A DNA stretch of 39,944 nt from JACZXC01 sp036447375 (lineage in GTDB: Bacteria > Myxococcota_A > UBA9160 > SMWR01), in assembly GCA_036447375.1 (NCBI GenBank), contig JAZFUU010000214.1:1-39944 (forward strand). Direction: 5' to 3'. How positions within the stretch are numbered: position 1 is the first letter of the stretch; the number at the start of each line of letters is the position of its first letter. Shown piece by piece: positions 16,148 to 23,342 of this stretch. The notes below the pieces were generated by a model. That model saw only the letters and a list, made by a program, of their open reading frames with translations, ran no database searches and was not told the origin of the DNA. A program made the translations under genes and the position numbers.

Positions 16148-16781
16148 CCAACGACGTACGCAGAAGAAGGCCGAGTCGCATCGCCGTATCCTCGAGGCCG
16201 CGAAGGCGGTGTTCTTTCGCGATGGATTCATGGCGGCGAACCTGGACGAAGTGGCGGACAAGGCCGGCGTCGCCAAGGGCACCCTGTATCGCTACTTCGA
16301 CAGCAAGGCCGAGCTCTACGTCGCGATCCTCTCCCACAACGGGACGATCTTCGAGGAGAAGCTGCGCGGTGTGTTGTCTCCGAGCCTGCCTCCCATGGAG
16401 AGGCTGCGGCGCGCCAGCCAATTCTACTTTCAACACTACGTGGAGAACCCCGACTACTTCCAGATTTTCTGGGCGATCGAGAACCAGGCGGTGATCGGCG
16501 ACCTCCCGGAATCCATGGTCGACGAGGTGACTGCGCTCTGGGATCGGAATCTGCGGGTGCTGGCCGAGATCATCGAAGAGGGGATTCGCGACGGTGTCTT
16601 CCTCGACCACGATCCGTGGGAGACGGCGTACATCCTCTGGACTCTGGCCAACGGCATCATCCAGACCGAGCGCTCGACTCCGCGACGTCGGCTCCGGCGG
16701 CGTCCGCTCGATCGCGTCTTCGACGATGCCATCGCTCTCGTCCTGCGCGGCCTCGCCCGCACCACCGTCACCGGCTCCTGA
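16134..16781 (+). CDS. TetR/AcrR family transcriptional regulator
   Basis: The 215-residue protein has an N-terminal TetR helix-turn-helix: RILEAAKAVFFRDGFM, then LDEVADKAGVAKGTLYRYF, then DSKAELYVAIL. An all-helical ligand-binding domain follows, with TetR_C-like helices over residues 90-205. The GTG start at 16134 overlaps the end of the carboxylase gene by 14 bases, so it is part of the operon. Such regulators often sense acyl-CoA in lipid operons; the TGACT-TAC-AGTCA palindrome at the operon promoter is a candidate target. It might instead regulate the permease that follows 10 bases after it. The C-terminal stretch (STPRRRLRRRPLDR) is unusually basic. Confidence 0.93.
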   Translation: MAPPSQRRTQKKAESHRRILEAAKAVFFRDGFMAANLDEVADKAGVAKGTLYRYFDSKAELYVAILSHNGTIFEEKLRGVLSPSLPPMERLRRASQFYFQHYVENPDYFQIFWAIENQAVIGDLPESMVDEVTALWDRNLRVLAEIIEEGIRDGVFLDHDPWETAYILWTLANGIIQTERSTPRRRLRRRPLDRVFDDAIALVLRGLARTTVTGS

Positions 16782-16791
16782 ATTCGATCTC

Positions 16792-18291
16792 GTGTCGGAG
16801 ACCGAGCAGAGATCGGGCGTCGCCTATAGCGAAGTCGACGCGAACTATTTCGAACAGCGGGGCCTTCGGCGCTACGCCCGGGTCGGCTCCCTGTGGGCGC
16901 TGGGGGTAGGCGCCGTTATCTCGGGGGACTTCTTCGGCTGGAACTTCGGGTTGGCGGCGGGTGGCTTTGGCGGGCTGCTGATCGCGACCCTCGTCATCAC
17001 CGTCATGTACGGCGGGCTCTGTTTCAGCATCGCAGAAATGGCGGCGGCGATGCCCCACACCGGCGGCGCCTATTCCTTCGCGCGCTCGGCCATGGGCCCA
17101 TGGGGCGCCTACGTGACAGGGCTGGCGGAGAACATGGAATACATCCTGACTCCGGCGGTGATCGTCGTCGGGATCGGCGGATATCTGGGAGCGGTCTTCG
17201 AAACTCCCGAGGCCGCGGCTCCCCTGTGGTGGCTGGCGTCGTACGCGGTGTTCGTGGGTCTCAATGTGTCGGGCGTCGAGCTCTCGTTTCGCTTCACCGT
17301 TGCGATCACCGCCGTGGCACTCGCCATCCTCGCGATTTTCTACATCGGGGCCGCGCCCCATTTCGATCTGGCCCACGCCCTCGACATCGAACCGGAACCG
17401 GGCGGCTCACGCTGGCTTCCGAGGGGGACCCTGGGTATTGCCGCTGCACTGCCCTTCGCGATCTGGTTCTATCTGGCGATCGAGGAACTTCCCCTGGCGG
17501 CGGAGGAGTCCCACGCGCCCCAGCGTGACCTGCCTCGGGGAATCCTGTTCGGGCTGGCGACGTTGGTGGTGTGCGCGTTTCTCACCCTGTTTCTCAACTC
17601 GGGAATTCCCCCCGGCGCCGCGGCCATCGGCGCCTCGGAGGAGCCCCTTTTCGAGGGATTTCAGACAATATTCGGGGTCGGTGTGGGCGCAAAAATCTTC
17701 GCGCTTGTCGCCGTCGCGGGACTCGTGGCGAGCTTTCACACGATCATCTTTGCCTACGGTCGTCAGATCTTCTCCCTCTCGCGGGCGGGCTACTTCCCCC
17801 GCTGGCTGTCACTCACGCACCCCAAGCTGCGAACCCCCCACGTCGCGCTCGTGGCCGGTGCCGTGCTCGGTTACGGCGCGGCGTTCACGATTTACACCCT
17901 GGGTTCCGAGCACCCGGTGGGCGCGGTGCTTCTCAACATGGCGGTCTTCGGAGCCGTCATCTCCTACGGCCTGCAGATGAGCTCCTTTCTCCTGCTCCGA
18001 CGTCGTCGTCCCGGAATGGAACGTCCCTACCGAAGCCCGCTGGGTGTTGTCGGGGCGTGGGTGGCCCTGGCGATCGCCGCCGCCACGCTGGTGGCCCTGT
18101 TCGTCACCGATCCCGTCTACCAGCGGGTGGTGATCGGAGCCGCGATCTGGTTCGCCCTGGGCCTGCTCTATTTTGGATTCTACGGCCGCCACCACCTGGT
18201 CTATTCTCCCGAGGAACGGTTCGCGATCGAGCACGACCGCGAGCGCGGCGGGAATCCGGAGGCCGCGAAGACCCCGAGCAAGCCGCGCTGA
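16792..18291 (+). CDS. APC-superfamily permease, ethanolamine-permease-like
   Basis: The 499-residue polytopic protein has about twelve hydrophobic segments. The N-terminal block ALGVGAVISGDFFGWNFGLA with GGFGGLLIATLVITVMY closely resembles ethanolamine permeases of the amino acid-polyamine-organocation superfamily, as do FARSAMGPWGAYVTGLAE and PFAIWFYLAIEELPLAAEE. It would import a small amine or amino acid across the inner membrane. I place the start at GTG 16792 (MSETEQRSG...), 10 bases after the TetR stop; the frame is open further upstream inside TetR but that part is not membrane-like. No ammonia-lyase genes are nearby, so ethanolamine as substrate is only a family hint. Confidence 0.85.
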   Translation: MSETEQRSGVAYSEVDANYFEQRGLRRYARVGSLWALGVGAVISGDFFGWNFGLAAGGFGGLLIATLVITVMYGGLCFSIAEMAAAMPHTGGAYSFARSAMGPWGAYVTGLAENMEYILTPAVIVVGIGGYLGAVFETPEAAAPLWWLASYAVFVGLNVSGVELSFRFTVAITAVALAILAIFYIGAAPHFDLAHALDIEPEPGGSRWLPRGTLGIAAALPFAIWFYLAIEELPLAAEESHAPQRDLPRGILFGLATLVVCAFLTLFLNSGIPPGAAAIGASEEPLFEGFQTIFGVGVGAKIFALVAVAGLVASFHTIIFAYGRQIFSLSRAGYFPRWLSLTHPKLRTPHVALVAGAVLGYGAAFTIYTLGSEHPVGAVLLNMAVFGAVISYGLQMSSFLLLRRRRPGMERPYRSPLGVVGAWVALAIAAATLVALFVTDPVYQRVVIGAAIWFALGLLYFGFYGRHHLVYSPEERFAIEHDRERGGNPEAAKTPSKPR

Positions 18292-18312
18292 CCCACTGCT
18301 ATCCTGGGCCGC

Positions 18313-19617
18313 GTGACCGACGCCGTGGCCGATCTGCTCGCCTTCATCGATCGATCGCCCACCCCCTACCACGCCGTGGCCGAATCCGTGGCCCGACTCT
18401 CCGCAGTGGGTTTCAGCGAGGCGCAGGAGGCCGAGCTGTGGGACCTGGCTCCGGGGGATCGACGCGTGGTGGTGCGCGGCGACGGGAGCCTGCTCGCGTT
18501 CCAGGTGGGGTCGGAGTCGCCCGCTGTCGGCGGCTTTCGAATCGTGGGCGCGCACACGGACTCGCCGAACCTGCGGATCAAGCCCCGGGCCGATCTCACG
18601 GCCCACGGCTATCGCCAGTTCGCGGTGGAGCCCTACGGTGCTCCGCTGCTTCACACCTGGATGGATCGCGATCTGTCCCTGGCGGGCCGGGTGACCCTGC
18701 GTCTGGAGGAAACCCTGCGCACCCTCCTTGTGGACTTCGCGCGGCCCCTGCTGCGGATCCCCAATCTGGCCATCCATCTGCAGCGCGAACTCCGCAGCGA
18801 GGGACTCAAACTCAACGCCCAGACCCATCTGGCGCCGATCATCGGGCTCGAGGAGTCGCCGGAGCTGTCTCAACTGTTGGCGACGGAGCTGCGGGCCCAG
18901 GGCCTGGCGGAAGTCTCCGGCGATGAGCTGGTGGCCTTTGATCTGATGGCGTACGACCTGCAGCCCGCGATGGTCTCGGGCGCCCGTGGTGAGTTCGTTC
19001 ACGCCGCGCGCATCGACAACCTGTCCTCCTGTCACGCGGCGGTGTCAGCCCTGAGTGCCTCGGGCCCCTCGCCCCTTCCCCAGTTCACCCGAGCGCTCGT
19101 GCTCTACGACCACGAGGAGGTCGGAAGTCGCAGTGCTCAGGGAGCTGCCGGCACCCTGTTGGCCGAGGGTCTGGAACGGGTCGTTGCGGGCTTCAAGGGG
19201 GGCGAACCCCAGGGGCTGGCTCGGGCCCTGGCTCGTTCCTGGCTCATTTCCGTCGACATGGCTCACGCGGTTCACCCCAACTACTCGGACAAGCACGAGC
19301 CCGGCCATCGGCCGGTGATCGGTCGGGGACCCGTGATCAAGCGCAACGCCAACCAGTCCTATGCGAGCGACGCCCACTCTGTGGGTCTCTTCGCCGGCTT
19401 GTGTGGGAATCTCGGAATCGAGCCCCAGCACTTCGTGTCGCGCTCCGACCTCGCCTGCGGCTCGACGATCGGGCCGATCACCGCCGCGCGGGTGGGCATT
19501 CGCACCGTCGATGTCGGCAACCCGATGCTCTCGATGCACTCGTGCCGTGAGATGGCGGGTGCGGCCGACGTGCAGCCGATGATCGACGTGTTGAGCCTCT
19601 TTTTCGAGGGTGGCTGA
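18313..19617 (+). CDS. apeB: M18 family aminopeptidase
   Basis: The 434-residue dinuclear zinc aminopeptidase has the M18 blocks GAHTDSPNLRIKP (first metal His/Asp), ARIDNLSSCHAA, LYDHEEVGSRSAQGA (catalytic Glu and metal ligand) and SVDMAHAVHPNY, with SYASDAHSV near the C-terminus. The family removes N-terminal acidic or neutral residues from peptides in the cytoplasm and forms large tetrahedral dodecamers. No signal peptide is present. The start is GTG 18313 (MTDAVADLLAFIDRSPTPYH), matching the usual N-terminus of the family. It follows the permease by 21 bases on the same strand and could be co-transcribed. Confidence 0.95.
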   Translation: MTDAVADLLAFIDRSPTPYHAVAESVARLSAVGFSEAQEAELWDLAPGDRRVVVRGDGSLLAFQVGSESPAVGGFRIVGAHTDSPNLRIKPRADLTAHGYRQFAVEPYGAPLLHTWMDRDLSLAGRVTLRLEETLRTLLVDFARPLLRIPNLAIHLQRELRSEGLKLNAQTHLAPIIGLEESPELSQLLATELRAQGLAEVSGDELVAFDLMAYDLQPAMVSGARGEFVHAARIDNLSSCHAAVSALSASGPSPLPQFTRALVLYDHEEVGSRSAQGAAGTLLAEGLERVVAGFKGGEPQGLARALARSWLISVDMAHAVHPNYSDKHEPGHRPVIGRGPVIKRNANQSYASDAHSVGLFAGLCGNLGIEPQHFVSRSDLACGSTIGPITAARVGIRTVDVGNPMLSMHSCREMAGAADVQPMIDVLSLFFEGG

Positions 19618-19677
19618 GGCGCGATCCGTTCGGCCTTGCCGGTGGCCGCGATCACGGCCCGTGGCTATGGTCGTCTC

Positions 19678-20010
19678 ATGGCCGAAGACGAAAGATCGGA
19701 CGCCCCGCAGCCGGAATCCGTGGACGAAGACGAAGAGGTCCCGTCGACACCTTTCGACCATCCCTTCTTCCTTCCCGTCCTGCTGATCGGATTCGCCCTC
19801 TGGTTCTTCTACGACGGTTGGTTCAATCCGGACATGGAGTGGCTCAAGTTCAACCGCTACGGATTCGCGATTCTCACGGTGGCGGCGATCTACTACACGG
19901 TCCGCGCAGTGCGCGAGGTTCGCCCGTGGACGTGTTCCCAGTGCGGATCGCAGAACAAGGCCGACCTCGACCGTTGCGAACAATGCGGCGGTGAGACCCG
20001 GCCCGCCTGA
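19678..20010 (+). CDS. Small membrane protein with a C-terminal RanBP2-like zinc finger
   Basis: The 110-residue protein has an acidic N-terminus (residues 1-30), a hydrophobic segment FFLPVLLIGFALWFFYDGWF, a second hydrophobic segment FAILTVAAIYYTVRAV, and a C-terminal finger WTCSQCGSQNKADLDRCEQC. The finger follows the RanBP2-type pattern W-x-C-x2-C-x3-N-x6-C-x2-C exactly, a form common in eukaryotes and less so in bacteria. The two membrane segments would place the finger in the cytoplasm or periplasm depending on topology. The start is ATG 19678; upstream codons are open but not needed. The function is unknown; the finger may bind RNA or protein. Its TGA abuts the TCA stop of the convergent dehydrogenase. 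Confidence 0.75.
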   Translation: MAEDERSDAPQPESVDEDEEVPSTPFDHPFFLPVLLIGFALWFFYDGWFNPDMEWLKFNRYGFAILTVAAIYYTVRAVREVRPWTCSQCGSQNKADLDRCEQCGGETRPA

Positions 20011-21660
20011 TCAGCCCGCGAGCAGGCTTCGGCCGATCACTTTCAACTCGAGAATCGCCTTCACGCCCTCGAAGATCGGCAGTACCTGTGCGTCGACCAC
20101 GTAGCGGCTGATCGGGTATTCCTCAGCGTATCCCCAGCCCCCGTGCAGCAGCTGTCCGCTCTGGGTCACCTCCACCGCCATGTCGCAGGCGAGAAGCTTG
20201 GCTTGAGATGCCAGCGGCGCCGCCGCCCGCGGGTCCTCGTCCATGGCGTTGGCGGCCGTGTAGGTGATGGCGCGCGCCGCGGCCAGCTGGGCCGTCATGC
20301 GGCCCAGGGTGTACTGGGTGAGCTGAAAATCGGAGAGCGGCCTCGCGAATTGCGTGCGGTTCACGACGTACTCGGCCGTCTTTTCCAGCGCCCCCTGGGC
20401 CAGTCCGCATGCGCGCCCCCCAGTCTGGAGCCGGCCCGCGGCGAAACCCGCCATCTGCAGGTAGAAGCCCCGACCGAGACCGGCCTCTTCGCCGACGAGA
20501 CTCTCGGCGGGGACGAAGAAATCCTCGAAGCTGAGTGTGAACGAATGCATGCCCCGATATCCCGGTGTCGCGTCGGCCTCGCCGGCGAGCCGACCGCCCC
20601 CCGGTTGTTTCATTTCGAACCGGTGTCCGTCGAAGCGATCTTTGGGAACGATGAACAGGGAGAGGCCCCGCGCGCCGCGGGAGATGTCGGGATCGGTTCG
20701 AGCCAGCAGCGAAAGTACGTCGGCACGTCCGGCGAAGGTGCACCAGGACTTCGCTCCCCGGATCACCCAGCCTTCGCGCCCATCGACCTCGCGCCTGTCC
20801 GCTCGGCACTTGACCGACGCCACATCGCTGCCGACGTCGGGCTCGGTAACCGAGATGCCGACCATCAGCTCCCCCGAGGCGATCTTCGGCAGCCAGGTCT
20901 GTTTCTGCGCGTCGGTGCCGCCCTGGAGCAGCGCTTTGGTGAGGATCTCGGGTCGCGTAATCAGCGAACCCGCTGCGGCCAGGGAAGCTCGTGAGAGCTC
21001 CTCGGTGGTCAGGATCATCGCGAGGTTGCCCATCTCGGCGCCTCCGAAATCCTCGGGGACCGCCATGGCAAAATATCCGAGCTCCGCCATCTTCGCGATC
21101 AGTTCGTCGGGAACGAGCTCGTCGTTGCGGTGAATGCTCTCGGCGATGGGTGCGACCTCGGCGTCGGCGAACTCGCGAACGGAGCTGCGCACCTGCTCGA
21201 GGGTCTCGTCGAGGGGCGTCTCGTTTCTGCCGCGCTGGCTCGCGGTCTCCCGCCCGATGGCGCGAAACACCGATTCGTGTCCGGCGCGGCGCAGGGCGCT
21301 GCGCACGTCCGCCGGGAACGTCTCGTTCAACACGTCGTCGTCCAATCCGAGATCCTCGAGGGCGGGCTCGAGCCGGGTCCGCAGACGAAACACCAGGTCG
21401 GCCACCGCCGCGCCGCAAACCCGCTCCAGTCGGTCGCCGCCGCGGCCCTCGTTTCGGGCCGAGCGGGTGAACTCGGTGAGCTCGGTGGCGGCTCGGGCCT
21501 CGGTGGCCGCATACACGACGCGCTCGGTGAGAACCTGGTGCTCATCGATCGCGGTGCCGCCCTCGGTGATCTCACGGGCCTTCGCCAGGGCGCGATCCAC
21601 CAACTCCTGGGCTGCCGCGCAGAGGCTGAGGGCGTCGTTCATGGGGGGCGTGGGACTCAT
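20011..21660 (-). CDS. Acyl-CoA dehydrogenase with a long N-terminal extension, resembling (2S)-methylsuccinyl-CoA dehydrogenase
   Basis: The 549-residue protein has an ordinary acyl-CoA dehydrogenase module from about residue 150 (VRSSVREFADAEVAPIAE, MAVPEDFGGAEMGNLAM, SVTEPDVGSDVASV, YRGMHSFTLSFEDFFVP, RTQFARPLSDFQL). The likely catalytic base is Glu531 in PIFEGVKAI. A helical extension of about 150 residues precedes it. This size and layout match Mcd of the ethylmalonyl-CoA pathway, an FAD enzyme oxidising methylsuccinyl-CoA to mesaconyl-CoA. Other acyl-CoA dehydrogenases share the fold, so the substrate is open; neither crotonyl-CoA carboxylase nor ethylmalonyl-CoA mutase is in the window. 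The start is ATG 21658-21660 with AAGGAA about seven bases upstream. Electrons would go through ETF to the ETF-QO at 31619-33319. Confidence 0.88.
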   Translation of the reverse strand: MSPTPPMNDALSLCAAAQELVDRALAKAREITEGGTAIDEHQVLTERVVYAATEARAATELTEFTRSARNEGRGGDRLERVCGAAVADLVFRLRTRLEPALEDLGLDDDVLNETFPADVRSALRRAGHESVFRAIGRETASQRGRNETPLDETLEQVRSSVREFADAEVAPIAESIHRNDELVPDELIAKMAELGYFAMAVPEDFGGAEMGNLAMILTTEELSRASLAAAGSLITRPEILTKALLQGGTDAQKQTWLPKIASGELMVGISVTEPDVGSDVASVKCRADRREVDGREGWVIRGAKSWCTFAGRADVLSLLARTDPDISRGARGLSLFIVPKDRFDGHRFEMKQPGGGRLAGEADATPGYRGMHSFTLSFEDFFVPAESLVGEEAGLGRGFYLQMAGFAAGRLQTGGRACGLAQGALEKTAEYVVNRTQFARPLSDFQLTQYTLGRMTAQLAAARAITYTAANAMDEDPRAAAPLASQAKLLACDMAVEVTQSGQLLHGGWGYAEEYPISRYVVDAQVLPIFEGVKAILELKVIGRSLLAG

Positions 21661-21783
21661 CGGAATTTCCTTGCGTAGGTGTTCGGGGTCTGCGAAAAGA
21701 GGGCGCTGTAGAATAGCGTGGCCGCCGGACTCGGGCCGTCGCCGACGGACCGGAGGCATGTGTCGGGCACGCTGGGGGAGTTC

Positions 21784-22203
21784 ATGGACATGATCGCTAT
21801 CGCACGTGGCCGGGTTCGATTCGTGGCGTTCGGGTTGCTGGCCTCCGCGCTGACAGCCGGATGCAGCCTTTCCGGCAACATCGATGTCAAGACGCCGATG
21901 AGTTTCACCAGCGATTCCAAGACCATTCAGGTCGTGAGTGCTCTGGTCGGCGGCAAGAACGTGTTCATCCCGTCTACGATCGTGGTGACCAGCGGAGCCA
22001 GACAGACCCTGTCGCTCTTCAATACCACCGATACCCCCCACGGGTTCCGGATCGCGGGCCTCGGGATCGAGGCCATCCTGCCCTCGAAGCAGGAATATCG
22101 CGTCGAGCTTCCGGCCCTGGAGGGGGGTCGTGTCTATCAGATCAACTGCCACCTGCACCCGCCCCACCGGACCGCGGTGCTGGTCGTGTTGCCCGGGAGT
22201 TAG
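21784..22203 (+). CDS. Cupredoxin-like lipoprotein
   Basis: The 139-residue protein has a signal peptide with basic residues at 8-12, a hydrophobic stretch and lipobox LTAGC (Cys27), so it should be a lipoprotein. The remainder looks like a cupredoxin: FIPSTIVVTSGARQTLSLFN, then TPHGFRI (first His ligand), a beta-rich segment, then INCHLHPPHRTAVLVVL, where Cys and His would be the other copper ligands. The usual Met ligand is absent, so the copper site is unusual or the domain may not bind copper. The start is ATG 21784 or 21790; GGGGGAG lies just upstream. It is divergent from the acyl-CoA dehydrogenase. Confidence 0.7.
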   Translation: MDMIAIARGRVRFVAFGLLASALTAGCSLSGNIDVKTPMSFTSDSKTIQVVSALVGGKNVFIPSTIVVTSGARQTLSLFNTTDTPHGFRIAGLGIEAILPSKQEYRVELPALEGGRVYQINCHLHPPHRTAVLVVLPGS

Positions 22204-22215
22204 CCCTGATCTGTT

Positions 22216-22255
22216 GACCCGCTGCGAGGCGAGCCGCAGGCTCGCCGTGCGGGTC
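22216..22255. terminator. GC-rich two-part stem-loop between convergent genes
   Basis: GACCCGC (22216-22222) pairs with GCGGGTC (22249-22255), and inside it GGCGAGCC (22228-22235) pairs with GGCTCGCC (22239-22246) around a GCA loop. A small GGCC-GAA-GGCC hairpin follows at about 22259-22269. It lies between the ends of the cupredoxin gene and the IMPase gene, where a bidirectional terminator is expected, but there is no T tract. It could instead be a repetitive palindrome. Confidence 0.4.
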
Positions 22256-22309
22256 CAAGGCCGAAGGCCGCGGAAGTAGATCGGACGGGCCCGCCGATAA
22301 CCCGCTGCG

Positions 22310-23071
22310 CTAGCCGAAGAAGTCTTCGAGCTGCTCGACCAGGGCGGGGCTGCCGAAGATGAGGCCGAGCTTTCCCCCTCGCTCCGGGAGCGAGACGCAG
22401 CGACCGCCGGCTTCCGGGACCAGGATCTGTGTGGCCGCGGCATCCCAGGGATTCAGGTCGAGGTCGACCATGGCGCCGACCCCGCCGTCGAGAACCAGGG
22501 CGTGCCCGAAAGCGTCGGTGTAGCCCCGCAGCATCGGAATCTCCCGTGCCATTCGCGCGAAGGCCGGCTGTTCTCCGAACCGTTCGAAGCAGAGCGGATC
22601 GCCGTGGGAGACGATCGTCTTGCGCAGGTCGCTCTCTCGCGAGACCTGAGTGGGTACGCCGTTGCGCCTGCAGCCCCCGTTCTTCCAGCCGAGGTAGCGC
22701 TCGTTCAGCGTGGGGCAGTCGATCAGGCCGAGCACCGGCTCGCCTTCGACGACCAGGGCGATCAGCGTCGTGAAAAGGGGAATGCCCCGGGAGAATCCGA
22801 TCGTGCCGTCGATCGGGTCCACCAGCCAGCACGCGTCCCCGCTCCCGGCCTCCTCGCCGTACTCTTCGCCGTGAATCGCGACATCCGGGAAGGCGTCGCG
22901 CAGGACGGCTCGGATCGCTCGCTCGGCCGCGAGATCGGCCTCGGTGACCGGACTTCCATCGGACTTCGTCTGCGTCGTGACCGACCGGAAACGCGGCAGG
23001 GTCTCGCGCCGGGCGGCGTCTGCGGCGGCCTCGGCGGCTCGCGCCGCCCGCGGCAAGTCGATGTCGCTCAT
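22310..23071 (-). CDS. Inositol-monophosphatase-family phosphatase (HisN-like)
   Basis: The 253-residue metal-dependent phosphatase has GEEYGEE (metal Glu), WLVDPIDGTIGFSRGIP (DPIDGT metal/catalytic motif) and LNPWDAAATQILVPEAGG (third metal Asp). All three metal-binding motifs are complete. The GFSRGIPLFTTLIAL and GYTDAFGHALV segments resemble the histidinol-phosphatase HisN subgroup more than inositol or fructose-bisphosphate phosphatases. Histidine biosynthesis is therefore a possible role, but inositol monophosphate or PAP cannot be excluded. The start is ATG 23069-23071 (MSDIDLPRAARAAE). It stands alone on this strand, with no his genes nearby. Confidence 0.88.
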   Translation of the reverse strand: MSDIDLPRAARAAEAAADAARRETLPRFRSVTTQTKSDGSPVTEADLAAERAIRAVLRDAFPDVAIHGEEYGEEAGSGDACWLVDPIDGTIGFSRGIPLFTTLIALVVEGEPVLGLIDCPTLNERYLGWKNGGCRRNGVPTQVSRESDLRKTIVSHGDPLCFERFGEQPAFARMAREIPMLRGYTDAFGHALVLDGGVGAMVDLDLNPWDAAATQILVPEAGGRCVSLPERGGKLGLIFGSPALVEQLEDFFG

Positions 23072-23148
23072 GGCGCCTCAGGGTATCACGGCGGCTTCAT
23101 GGGACCGTCGGCGCGTGGATCGGCGAATGGAGCTCGTAGGGGGATACC

Positions 23149-23331
23149 AGCCCGCATGATTCATGAAACCCTCTGCTGCGGAGAACCGGATTGCACCCCA
23201 TCTTCGCGACCTGCTCGTTCCGGGCCCCTCGACGTAGCTCTGCTACGCCTTCGGCCCCCTCCACTCCGCGGGCCGCGAATCTGCGGCACACTCCGTGCCC
23301 TCGCGACGAGGGATCATGAATAAAGCGGGCT
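23149..23331. repeat. 183-bp palindromic element with terminal inverted repeats
   Basis: The left end, AGCCCGC-ATG-ATTCATGA-AA-CCCTC (23149-23173), is repeated inverted at the right end as AGCCCGC-TTT-ATTCATGA-T-CCCTC (23331 back to 23308). A perfect hairpin CGTAGC-TCT-GCTACG (23233-23247) is centred on 23240, the exact midpoint of the two ends. Between them TTCGCGACCTGC (23203-23214) mirrors GCGGGCCGCGAA (23268-23279) with a two-base shift. The whole unit can thus fold into one long imperfect hairpin. There is no ORF and no clear target-site duplication. It fits a miniature inverted-repeat element or a structured intergenic repeat and lies 12 bases before npdG. Confidence 0.65.
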
Positions 23332-23342
23332 AGGCTGCAGAG

